Shown: positions 1-5,988, numbered from the stretch's first letter. The stretch is 10,361 nt of DNA from JALZHR01 sp036389695 (GCA_036389695.1 DASVWG010000074.1:1-10361); one strand, 5' to 3'. Program-made: numbers and translations. The notes: a model not told the origin generated them from the letters alone.

Positions 1-855
1 AAAACGCGCGCCGGTTTTCGGTTTCTTCGGCTTTTCAACTGGAAAAGCTTCATTTTTGACGGACGTCCCAGACTTCTTTGAAATGTTCGAATCGTCGAAA
101 ATTTCCGGCTGGTCGGCAGCTTCGGACTCGTTTGAAAATTCAAACTTATTTAAAATTTCCGCCTTTGCCAAAGTTTCCGGCTTGTTTAAAATTTCCGGCG
201 TTTTGGAAGGCTCGGATTTATGTGAAATTTCCGTCCCGGCAAAAGTTTCCGGCGCGTCGGAAGCTTCAGGTTTATGCGGAACTACCGGATTATCGAAAGC
301 TTCGGATTTATCGGACTTATTTGAAACAACCGGCTTATCGAAAATTTCACGCGTCTTTAAAGCTTCTTTGCGCCGGTTCTCGAAAAACGTCTTGACTGGC
401 GTTTGATTTTTCGACTTTCGCCGAATGAAATCTTCGCCCGCTTCATCGACGGAATAAGAATCCGGCGGTTGAATCTCCGGCTCCGATTCATTTTCCCGAA
501 TCGCCGATTCAGTCTTATTTTTCCGAACTCCTGACCGCACCTCATTCTCGCGAATTGTCGATTCGATTTCGTTTTTCCGAATCGCCGGTTCAATCTCGTC
601 CGCCGCGCTTTCCGGCGCGAATTCGCTTTCCCGAACCGGCGGCTCGGTCTCGTTTCCGGCGGCGAAATCAACCCAGTTTTCGGGCGAAACTTTTCGCACT
701 CTCGCCAGCCAGTCTTCGAGCGCCGAAGCGGGTTCTTCGCTGCTCGAATCGTCTTCTTCCGCGAGCGGCGGCGACGCGCTCAGACGCGCCGCCAGCCGCC
801 GCAGATTTTCGGCAAGAAACTCGAAAAATTTAATTTTGTAATCGGTTACGCGCAC
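1..855 (-). CDS. Repeat-rich charged protein of injection-system operon (partial)
   Basis: The minus strand is open for 285 codons from GTG at 855-853 to the left edge, so the C-terminus is missing. An in-frame TAG at 867-865 makes this GTG the first possible start; a GGAAAG lies only 2 nt upstream, so the binding site is poorly placed. Residues 1-62 look foldable and amphipathic (FFEFLAENLRRLAARL, then ALEDWLARVRKVSPENWVDF). Residues about 70-128 carry a 9-residue repeat (AIRKNEIES, TIRENEVRS, GVRKNKTES, AIRENESEP). Residues about 169-275 carry a degenerate hexad, E-hydrophobic-x-D/N-x-P (EIFDKP, EAFDNP, EASDAP, EILNKP, EAADQP). The protein is rich in Glu, Lys and Pro and probably disordered. 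It follows the tube gene by 54 nt in the same direction, so it is probably part of the injection-system operon. I do not recognise the family. A linker, scaffold or regulatory role is possible, and folded domains may follow beyond the edge. Confidence 0.72.
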   Translation of the reverse strand, partial: MRVTDYKIKFFEFLAENLRRLAARLSASPPLAEEDDSSSEEPASALEDWLARVRKVSPENWVDFAAGNETEPPVRESEFAPESAADEIEPAIRKNEIESTIRENEVRSGVRKNKTESAIRENESEPEIQPPDSYSVDEAGEDFIRRKSKNQTPVKTFFENRRKEALKTREIFDKPVVSNKSDKSEAFDNPVVPHKPEASDAPETFAGTEISHKSEPSKTPEILNKPETLAKAEILNKFEFSNESEAADQPEIFDDSNISKKSGTSVKNEAFPVEKPKKPKTGARF

Positions 856-876
856 AACTTTCCACTAATCGCAGAG

Positions 877-899
877 CGAAAATCGAAAATCGAAAATCG
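877..899. repeat. Three tandem copies of a 7-bp unit
   Basis: CGAAAAT is repeated three times in a row and followed by CG, in the 54-nt gap between the tube gene and the GTG-started gene. On the transcribed (minus) strand it reads ATTTTCG. It does not form a hairpin by itself. The same style of 7-bp iteration occurs in other gaps of this window, near 5798 and 10273. Confidence 0.75.
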
Positions 900-909
900 T
901 CGGACGATG

Positions 910-1380
910 TCAGGCTCTTTCAAACGTTTCGCAGACGAGCGTCAGCGATTCGATGGCGACTTCCTGGTCGAGAGCGTTCAAAATCGCTCCGCGCCATTGC
1001 GCCGCCCAGGCGTTTATCAGGTTCCAGCGCAGGACTTCGGTTTTACCGTCGGCGGCAAGCACGATAATCGAGCAGTTTTTGCGCTGCACGTTGCCTTTGA
1101 CGCCGGTCATAAACCAGTCCCAGAGCTGGCGCGAGCTGGTCAAGCCGTAGCGCAGAGTGATAGCGCCGTATTCGGTCTGACCGGGAACGTAATGCACGAC
1201 CTGACTGTCGCCCGCTTCGCGGTAGGCAATCGGCGTAACCTTGACTTCCATATTGCTGACTTCCGTAAAATGCGCTTCGGTAATGCCCATAATTTCCAGC
1301 TTGAAATTGTAGGCGCGATACGGGTCAACGTAAGCGTTTGCCGGTGTTGCGGCGGGTGCTGTTTGTTCTGGCGTCGCCAT
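910..1380 (-). CDS. Contractile injection system inner tube protein (gp19/Hcp-like)
   Basis: This 156-residue protein belongs to the phage tail tube family (T4 gp19-like, as in Afp1/Pvc1). Such proteins stack as hexameric rings to form the inner tube driven out when the sheath contracts. After a Pro/Ala-rich leader (residues 1-18), typical family segments are visible: DPYRAYNFKLEI (19-30), TEYGAITLRYGLTSSRQLWDW (part of 69-89), WNLINAWAAQWRG (119-131) and a C-terminal AIESLTLVCETFER. Length is normal for the family. The start is fixed by GGAGG lying 8 nt upstream, inside the last codons of the sheath gene; only 2 nt separate sheath stop and tube start, so the two are surely translated from one message. 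Only this one tube gene is visible, whereas Afp and PVC clusters carry more than one; others could lie off the window. Confidence 0.93.
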   Translation of the reverse strand: MATPEQTAPAATPANAYVDPYRAYNFKLEIMGITEAHFTEVSNMEVKVTPIAYREAGDSQVVHYVPGQTEYGAITLRYGLTSSRQLWDWFMTGVKGNVQRKNCSIIVLAADGKTEVLRWNLINAWAAQWRGAILNALDQEVAIESLTLVCETFERA

Positions 1381-1382
1381 AT

Positions 1383-2603
1383 TTAAATTCCTCCTTCGAT
1401 TTCAGTTCCGGCGGCGCTTTGTCCGATACGGAAAATAACAAACTCGGCAGGTTTGACCGGCGCGATGCCGATAACCGCGATAACGCGTCCGGCATCAATC
1501 TCTTCGGGCGGATTCGTTTCCGCGTCGCACTGGACGAAAAACGCTTCGTCCGCCGTCGCGCCCATCAAAGCGCCCTGTCGCCATTGCAGCGTCAGAAAGG
1601 CGCGGATGTCGCGCGTGATTGATTTCCAGAGCGTCATATCGTTCGGCTCGAAAACGACCCAGCGCGTGCCGCGCGCAATCGATTCTTCAATCATATTGAA
1701 CAGGCGGCGCACGTTCAGATAACGCCATTCGCTGGCGCTGTCGGCTAAGGTGCGCGCGCCCCAGACGCGAATGCCCTGCGTCGGGAAAAATCGAAGACAG
1801 TTGACGCCCAGAGTGTTCAGCTCGCCCTGTTCGGCTTGCGTGATGCGGTAAGTCAAATCGAGCGCCCCGCGCACGGTTTCGTTTGCCGGAGCTTTATGCA
1901 CGCCGCGCGTTCCGTCGGTGCGGGCGTAGATGCCGGCGAGATGTCCGGACGGCGGCACGGCGACCGGGGGGTCTTTCGGCGCGAGCGGGTCGCTGACGGT
2001 AATCCACGGAAAATAAAAAGCCCCGTAGCCGCGGTCGCTGTTGCGCGGTCGCGCGCCGTCGCTGCCGCCGGTATCGCCTGCGGCGGCACCTTCAGCGTCC
2101 GGTTTTTTCGGTTTACCGGGCACGCCGACTTTTTTCAGCGCGTCGATATTAGTGACGTTTTCGGGCGCGTCGAGAATGGCGAAACGGTCCTGCAAACGCT
2201 CGCAATGGTCGAGCAGAGCGTTATACGAAGCCGAATCGACAAAGCCCGGCGCGGCGACGATGGCGACCTCGTCGATTTCTTCCAAAAGCGCGAGTCCCTC
2301 GCGCCGTTTCCCGCCGCCGAGCAGCGAGCCGCCCGCGCCGACATTAACGACGTAGCAGCGACTGCCGCCGTTTTGGAAAAAACCGAAAACCGCCTGTGAA
2401 AGCGGCGTGCTCCGGCTGTCTTCGGCGACGTATTCTTTAACGAACTGCGACCAGCTGTTTACGGCAAAGGCTTCGTTGACGCGCGCGTCGGCTCTCGGTG
2501 CCGTGCCGACAAAGCCCGCCGTGCTGGTTCCGACGGCTTCGATAGGTCGTGTCCCGGTGGAAATTTCTTCGATGTAAATTCCCGGTGTTTGATAATTCGG
2601 CAT
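1383..2603 (-). CDS. Contractile tail sheath protein
   Basis: This 406-residue protein is a contractile sheath subunit of the phage tail / extracellular injection type; the family forms the helical spring around the tube. The N-terminal signature TPGIYIEEISTGTRPIE (6-22) is typical, including the arm that links subunits. Further family segments are GSRCYVVNVG (80-89), ERLQDRFAILDAP (135-147), GYGAFYFPW (192-200), GTRGVHKAPANE (231-242), GIRVWGARTL (277-286), YLNVRRLFNMIEESI (295-309) and IGIAPVKPAEFVIFRIGQ (378-395). Residues about 161-190 form a Gly/Ala/Asp/Lys-rich insert, probably a flexible loop. The start is supported by GGAGG 6 nt upstream, placed inside the last codons of the DUF4255 gene, whose stop is 1 nt away. 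It is the only sheath gene in view. Confidence 0.96.
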   Translation of the reverse strand: MPNYQTPGIYIEEISTGTRPIEAVGTSTAGFVGTAPRADARVNEAFAVNSWSQFVKEYVAEDSRSTPLSQAVFGFFQNGGSRCYVVNVGAGGSLLGGGKRREGLALLEEIDEVAIVAAPGFVDSASYNALLDHCERLQDRFAILDAPENVTNIDALKKVGVPGKPKKPDAEGAAAGDTGGSDGARPRNSDRGYGAFYFPWITVSDPLAPKDPPVAVPPSGHLAGIYARTDGTRGVHKAPANETVRGALDLTYRITQAEQGELNTLGVNCLRFFPTQGIRVWGARTLADSASEWRYLNVRRLFNMIEESIARGTRWVVFEPNDMTLWKSITRDIRAFLTLQWRQGALMGATADEAFFVQCDAETNPPEEIDAGRVIAVIGIAPVKPAEFVIFRIGQSAAGTEIEGGI

Positions 2604-2604
2604 C

Positions 2605-3297
2605 TTAATCCTCCAATTTTAGGTCTATTAAAAACAGGTCGCCGCGCCGCTGGGCTTGGCTGGTTGAAACGGAAAACTCGCGTCCTTTCGCCCGAATCAG
2701 CAGTTTTTTGTCTTTCGGTTCGGGCGGTAGCGAGCCGAAGCGGAATTTGCCGTCCGTGTCGGTTTCGGTAAAAAGCCTGAGCAAAGGAATTTCGACCTTT
2801 GCCGCCGCGAGCGGAATTTGGTTCAGCGTAACTTGCCCGCGCAGGCGCACGATTGCGGTCTGCCGAATCGTAAGCGGAAAGCGGACGGGCGGCGCGGGCG
2901 TTTCTTTTCTTTCGTGTTTAAAAGGCACGCGCAGGATAAACGAAGGTCGCGGCGCGATTCCGAAAGCCTGCCAAAGGTCGAGCGGCAGAGATTCTTTTTC
3001 AACTTCGAATTCGGCGTTTTCCATCGCCGCAATGAGTATGCTGCCGAGCAAACGGTGCGCCAGTTCAGGAGTTTTCGCCTGCGGCACGACCAGGTAGCGA
3101 AGCGTTACCTGGAGCGGCGGCAAAGGCGTCGCGCGCGCCGGCGGCGCAGGGATAACGTCGAGCAGGTATAAATAAACGCTCGTTTTTTCCGTCTCCGCCG
3201 CGGCGGCTGCCGGTGCGGCAAAAGATATTTCGAAGTCTCTGTCTTCAAAAACATCTTTCGCCCAGCTTTCCAGTTGTTTATCAATTTCGTCGAACAT
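2605..3297 (-). CDS. DUF4255 (Pvc16/Afp16-type) tail terminator with C-terminal beta-sandwich
   Basis: This 230-residue protein has an N-terminal Pvc16 domain (DUF4255), about residues 1-145: MFDEIDKQLESWAKD, then TSVYLYLLDVIPAPPAR and LQVTLRYLVVPQ. Related proteins (Afp16, Pvc16) cap the tail at its membrane-distal end and set or stabilise its length. Residues about 150-228 (GQVTLNQIPLAAAKVEI, then TDTDGKFRFGSLPP, then LLIRAKGREFSVS) look like a carboxypeptidase-regulatory-like or transthyretin-like beta-sandwich, a module often appended to surface or assembly proteins. It is the first gene of the visible cluster. The ATG at 3297 is the best start for the domain, but its binding site is weak (AGAAGA upstream). 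Its last codons hold the binding site for the sheath gene, so translation of the two is likely coupled. Domain names rest on sequence recognition, not on a search. Confidence 0.88.
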   Translation of the reverse strand: MFDEIDKQLESWAKDVFEDRDFEISFAAPAAAAAETEKTSVYLYLLDVIPAPPARATPLPPLQVTLRYLVVPQAKTPELAHRLLGSILIAAMENAEFEVEKESLPLDLWQAFGIAPRPSFILRVPFKHERKETPAPPVRFPLTIRQTAIVRLRGQVTLNQIPLAAAKVEIPLLRLFTETDTDGKFRFGSLPPEPKDKKLLIRAKGREFSVSTSQAQRRGDLFLIDLKLED

Positions 3298-3420
3298 TGG
3301 GCATCTTCTTGTAGCTCACGAAATCTCTCGCCAAAACGGCTTTTCCGGCGTCCGGCAAGGATGGTTAAAAAATCATTGAATCGTATCTGCAATTCATAGA
3401 CGAGATGCTGGCGGCGGTTT

Positions 3421-3441
3421 TGCCGAAACGCGTTTCCGGCA
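3421..3441. promoter_or_regulatory. Dyad upstream of the injection operon, possible operator
   Basis: The core GAAACGCGTTTC (3425-3436) is a perfect 12-bp palindrome. It is flanked by TGCC on one side and GGCA on the other, with one extra C. It lies about 125-145 bp upstream of the DUF4255 start. A regulator site is possible, but no clear -35/-10 pair can be placed beside it, and short GC-rich palindromes also occur by chance. Confidence 0.3.
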
Positions 3442-3703
3442 TCGTTAAATTTATTAAAAAATACACTTCGCGCTTCGGGGTTGACTATCCGCTTTGCATT
3501 TTTTCACCTCGCCGAACGCGCGAGCGGTAAAATTTCTCGCCTTCGGAAACTGCAAATTTGCGCCTACAATTACTATGTCGGAAACCGACGATTTCTTATC
3601 ATGCACGAGAGCGAGACGGGATGCTTCGCGCTCGGAAAAGTGATATTTTCACGTGTTGTCTGCATAAAATTCTGAATGAAAAGAAGTGGCTGGATTGTAT
3701 ACC

Positions 3704-3740
3704 CGATAAATAATTTTTTCAAGTAAAAAATTGTTTATCG
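3704..3740. repeat. AT-rich inverted repeat (16-bp arms)
   Basis: The left arm CGATAAATAATTTTTT (3704-3719) and right arm AAAAAATTGTTTATCG (3725-3740) are complementary except for one T-G pair, with loop CAAGT. The ends are only weakly GC and no gene stops just upstream, so a plain terminator role is unlikely. It stands 46 bp before a second, longer hairpin, and the pair may belong to one small element. Confidence 0.75.
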
Positions 3741-3785
3741 AATTGGTTTTAAAAATTTTATGTAAATTTATGCGCGTCCAGGACG

Positions 3786-3864
3786 AAGGCAGAAACGCGA
3801 CAGTCATGGAGCGTGTCTCTTATAGTTAAAGAACACGCTCCATGACTACCAGCGTTTATGCCTT
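3786..3864. repeat. Long interrupted palindrome, possible REP/MITE-like element
   Basis: The inner arms AGTCATGGAGCGTGT (3802-3816) and ACACGCTCCATGACT (3833-3847) are perfect. Inside them TCTT pairs with AAGA after one bulged C, leaving a 7-nt loop. Outside a small internal loop (GAC against ACCA), AAGGCAGAAACGC (3786-3798) pairs with GCGTTTATGCCTT (3852-3864) with one mismatch. A run of five T follows from 3863. The 79-bp structure stands alone in non-coding DNA about 140 bp before isocitrate dehydrogenase. It could be a repetitive palindromic element, a non-autonomous transposon remnant, or the 3' hairpin of a small RNA. Confidence 0.8.
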
Positions 3865-3934
3865 TTTGCTTTATCCGGCAGCTTCCATATATAGACGAAA
3901 ATTTCGCTTTTCTAATCCGTATTGGAAAATATAT

Positions 3935-3964
3935 TTGGATTGTCGGCGATTAGTCAGGTAAGAT
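3935..3964 (+). promoter_or_regulatory. Candidate promoter for isocitrate dehydrogenase
   Basis: TTGGAT (3935-3940) and TAAGAT (3959-3964) are 18 bp apart, about 37 bp before the start codon. TATACT at 3971-3976 is an alternative -10 but lacks a good -35. Both fits are only partial. Confidence 0.3.
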
Positions 3965-4001
3965 TGAAAATATACTAAATATAACAAGGTGAGTAATTAG
4001 A

Positions 4002-5033
4002 ATGGCAAAACACACTATTACGCTGATTCCGGGCGACGGCATCGGACCGGAAATTATTGCCGCGACCGTGCGGATTATCGAAGCGTCGGGCGTCGACATC
4101 GAATGGGAGACGCATATCTTAGGCGCGCAGGCGCTCGAAAAATACGGCGTCACTTTGCCGGAGGCGGCGATTGAATCGATTAAAAGAAACAGGGTCGCGC
4201 TCAAAGCGCCTTTGACGACGCCCATCGGCAAAGGTTTTACGAGCGTCAATGTCGGCTTGCGCAAGTTACTCGACCTTTACGCCAACGTGCGCCCGATTAA
4301 GGCTCTGCCGAACATCGAATCGCGCTATCCGGGACTTGATTTGGTCGTCGTCCGCGAAAATACGGAAGATTTGTACGCCGGGCTGGAACACATCGTCGTG
4401 CCGGGCGTGGTCGAAAGCATCAAAATCATCACCGAAAAAGCCTCGACCAGAATTTCAAAATACGCTTTCGAGTTTGCGCGCGCGAACAATCGCAAAAAAG
4501 TCACGGCGGTTCACAAAGCGAATATTATGAAACTCTCCGACGGACTTTTTCTCGAATGCTTCTACAACGTAGCGAAAGATTTTCCGGACATTACGGCGGA
4601 CGATAAAATCATCGACAACTGCTGTATGCAGCTCGTGATGCGTCCCGAACAATTCGACGTTTTGGTTTTGGAAAATCTCTACGGCGACATCGTTTCGGAT
4701 TTGTGCGCCGGTTTAATCGGCGGTTTGGGCTTAGCGCCGGGCTCGAATATCGGCGAAGCGGGCGCGGTCTTTGAAGCGGTTCACGGCTCCGCGCCGGACA
4801 TTGCCGGGCAAGGCATCGCCAACCCGACGGCGCTTCTGATGTCGGGGATTATGATGCTCCGCCACATCGGCGAAACCGAAGCCGCCGCTCGCGTCGAAAA
4901 GGCGATGCTCGCAGTCTTTGCCGAAAGCGATGTGCGCACCAAAGATTTGGGCGGCACGGCGAAAACCGCCGACTTTGCCAGCGCGATTATTGATAAAATG
5001 AAACAATATGAAACCGCAGCGGAACGCGGATAA
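4002..5033 (+). CDS. icd: NAD-type isocitrate dehydrogenase
   Basis: This 343-residue protein is a complete isocitrate/isopropylmalate dehydrogenase family member of the short, mitochondrial IDH3-like type. It oxidatively decarboxylates isocitrate to 2-oxoglutarate in the TCA cycle. The N-terminal ITLIPGDGIGPEI is the family hallmark. The segment TTPIGKGFTSVNVGLRK (72-88) carries Ser81, Asn83 and Arg87 for substrate, and isocitrate rather than isopropylmalate fits this loop. Other expected residues are Arg97, Arg118, Tyr125 (NTEDLYAG), Lys172 (VHKANIMK), and metal ligands Asp206, Asp229 and Asp233. In HGSAPDIAGQGIANP (261-275) the Asp-Ile pair (266-267) replaces the Lys-Tyr of NADP enzymes, which indicates NAD. 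Start: ATG with AAGGTGAG about 9 nt upstream. It is followed by a repeat hairpin, so it is probably monocistronic. Homoisocitrate or tartrate dehydrogenase is less likely. Confidence 0.92.
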   Translation: MAKHTITLIPGDGIGPEIIAATVRIIEASGVDIEWETHILGAQALEKYGVTLPEAAIESIKRNRVALKAPLTTPIGKGFTSVNVGLRKLLDLYANVRPIKALPNIESRYPGLDLVVVRENTEDLYAGLEHIVVPGVVESIKIITEKASTRISKYAFEFARANNRKKVTAVHKANIMKLSDGLFLECFYNVAKDFPDITADDKIIDNCCMQLVMRPEQFDVLVLENLYGDIVSDLCAGLIGGLGLAPGSNIGEAGAVFEAVHGSAPDIAGQGIANPTALLMSGIMMLRHIGETEAAARVEKAMLAVFAESDVRTKDLGGTAKTADFASAIIDKMKQYETAAERG

Positions 5034-5043
5034 ACACAAAACA

Positions 5044-5123
5044 AATTTACAGGGATAACAGGATAGACAGGGATAAGAAAGATTTATTTTAAATCCCTGT
5101 TCATCCTGTTATCCCTGTGAATT
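5044..5123. repeat. Inverted repeat of ACAGGGAT phrases, possible terminator
   Basis: The left arm (5049-5074) consists of ACAGGGATAACAGGAT plus AGACAGGGAT. The right arm (5093-5118) is its complement with two mismatches, and outer AATTT/GAATT pairing extends the stem to 5044-5123. Phrases of this kind (CAGGGATAACAGGAT) are, from general knowledge, widespread intergenic repeats in many bacterial phyla. TTATCTGC-type phrases follow (5130-5165), another common intergenic repeat style. The element starts 10 nt after the isocitrate dehydrogenase stop and could end its transcript. Confidence 0.85.
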
Positions 5124-5172
5124 CTTTTCTTATCTGCATCTATCGGCAATTTATCTGCGGTTAATTCTCTTT

Positions 5173-5793
5173 ATGTTGGATAAGAGTCTTTGGAACGAGA
5201 AAACCAGTCACGGCGAGATTCTCAAAAAAATCTGGAAACATCTCGATTTAGGAATGCTGGAGCGCGAGCATCCGTTTCACACGCCGGTTTTCGGCACGAT
5301 TTCAGGCGGCGCTCCGCAAATTCGCGTCGTCGTGCTGCGCCGGTTCTGGCGCAAAAATCCGCGCGCGCTCGCCTTTCACGCGCACGCCGGAAGCCCGAAA
5401 ATCGCGGAAATCGAAACGAATCCGAATGTTTCGTGGCTTTTCTATCACCCGCAGGAAAGATTTCAGGTGCGCGTCAGAGGCATGGCGATTATTTACCGCG
5501 AAGGCGATTTGCACGAAGAACAATGGCTGGCGACGGAATTTTTCTCGCGCCGCTGTTACGTCGGCGAAGCGCCTTCGCAAATCAGCCAGAAACCGACTTC
5601 GGGCTTGCCCGAAGATTACGCCAGCCGCGCGCCGACCGCCGCCGAATCCGAAGCCGGAAAAGCAAACTTCGCCGTAATTTTTTCGACCATCGACCAAATC
5701 GACTGCCTCGAATTAAACGTCAAAGGACATCGCCGCTCGCTGTTCGCCTGGACGGAAAACGGCGACCTCGAAACCAGATGGCTGACGCCGTAA
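5173..5793 (+). CDS. Pyridoxamine 5'-phosphate oxidase family protein
   Basis: This 206-residue protein has the FMN-binding split-barrel fold of the pyridoxamine-phosphate-oxidase-like family. Visible family traits are PQIRVVVLRRF (48-58, the strand with the FMN phosphate Arg), HAHAGSPKIAEIETNPNVSW (69-88), ERFQVRVRGMA (95-105), and a C-terminal IDCLELNVKGHRRSLFAW ending in WLTP, which resembles the Arg-Leu-x-Pro end of true PdxH. Length is close to PdxH (about 210-220), but the PdxH substrate motif is not clear. This is therefore more likely a relative that oxidises or binds an unknown substrate or flavin than the vitamin B6 enzyme itself. No good ribosome binding site precedes the ATG; it is nevertheless the only start that includes the whole domain. 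It lies between two repeat hairpins and is probably transcribed alone or by read-through from isocitrate dehydrogenase. Confidence 0.85.
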   Translation: MLDKSLWNEKTSHGEILKKIWKHLDLGMLEREHPFHTPVFGTISGGAPQIRVVVLRRFWRKNPRALAFHAHAGSPKIAEIETNPNVSWLFYHPQERFQVRVRGMAIIYREGDLHEEQWLATEFFSRRCYVGEAPSQISQKPTSGLPEDYASRAPTAAESEAGKANFAVIFSTIDQIDCLELNVKGHRRSLFAWTENGDLETRWLTP

Positions 5794-5797
5794 ATTA

Positions 5798-5896
5798 ATG
5801 CAAAATGCAAAATGCAAAATGCAAAATATTCGGAATCAGGATTTAAGATTCAGACTTAATTTCTTCATTTTGCATTTTGCACTTTGCATTTTGCAT
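5798..5896. repeat. Inverted repeat made of iterated ATGCAAA
   Basis: Four tandem copies of ATGCAAA plus AT (5798-5827) face a 30-nt complementary arm (5867-5896) with one mismatch and a 39-nt spacer. It begins 4 nt after the stop of the pyridoxamine-oxidase-like gene, so a long hairpin would form at the end of that transcript, possibly as a terminator or 3' stabiliser. Confidence 0.85.
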
Positions 5897-5936
5897 TTTC
5901 GACGTTTTGCATTTTCGACGTTTTGCATTTTCGACG
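5889..5936. repeat. Three exact tandem copies of a 16-bp unit
   Basis: TTTTGCATTTTCGACG occurs three times without change (5889-5904, 5905-5920, 5921-5936). It grows out of the right arm of the ATGCAAA inverted repeat, so it probably arose by slippage or local duplication. It lies upstream of the candidate promoter of the secreted-protein gene. Confidence 0.9.
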
Positions 5937-5954
5937 TGCAACGCGAAAAGCGAA

Positions 5955-5982
5955 TTGACATTCAAACAGCCAGCCGAACAAT
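5955..5982 (+). promoter_or_regulatory. Candidate promoter of the secreted-protein gene
   Basis: A perfect -35 TTGACA (5955-5960) is followed after 16 bp by AACAAT (5977-5982), a 4-of-6 match to the -10. The start codon is 26 bp further on. The -10 lies inside a perfect palindrome. Confidence 0.45.
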
Positions 5983-5988
5983 GTTCGG
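5974..5988. promoter_or_regulatory. Perfect palindrome over the -10, candidate operator
   Basis: CCGAACA-A-TGTTCGG has perfect 7-bp arms around a single base. The arms GAAC/GTTC resemble Gram-positive-type LexA boxes, but the spacing here is 3 nt instead of the usual 4, so the regulator is not identified. Its place over the -10 is that of a classical repressor site. Confidence 0.45.

Larger units (their letters stand above)
3298..4001. other. 704-bp non-coding stretch between divergent genes
   Basis: The stretch lies between the minus-strand injection operon and plus-strand isocitrate dehydrogenase, so it should hold both promoters. I see no convincing gene. A 54-codon plus-strand open stretch (3369-3531) reads protein-like (IESYLQFIDEMLAAVLPKR) but has no good start or binding site and may be a gene remnant. 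The right half is much more AT-rich than the flanks and holds two strong hairpins (3704-3740 and 3786-3864). The left half has a shorter dyad at 3421-3441. Confidence 0.7.

Noticed and set aside
357..671. Minus-strand Arg-rich open frame of 104 codons, and plus-strand frames in 56-406 and 555-833
   Set aside because: They owe their length to the repeat structure of the 285-codon minus-strand gene; none has a binding site or a protein-like composition.
910..3297. Type VI secretion system instead of an extracellular injection system
   Set aside because: The sheath is a single phage-type protein, not a TssB/TssC pair, and a DUF4255 protein is present, which marks the extracellular injection type. 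Genes off the window could still refine this.
3105..3392. Minus-strand open frame of 95 codons overlapping the DUF4255 start
   Set aside because: Most of it reads the DUF4255 gene in another frame and gives an Arg-rich, non-protein-like sequence; the DUF4255 frame has a recognisable family and tight coupling to the sheath gene.
3481..3675. Plus-strand open frame of 64 codons in the long gap
   Set aside because: It has a TTG start, no ribosome site and no recognisable motif, and it crosses a change in base composition.
3818..3867. Plain intrinsic terminator reading for the palindrome at 3786-3864
   Set aside because: No plus-strand gene ends upstream and the structure is far longer than needed; it is kept as a repeat or structured-RNA candidate.
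5889..5936. CRISPR-like direct repeats
   Set aside because: The units are 16 bp, contiguous and without spacers, and no cas genes are present.
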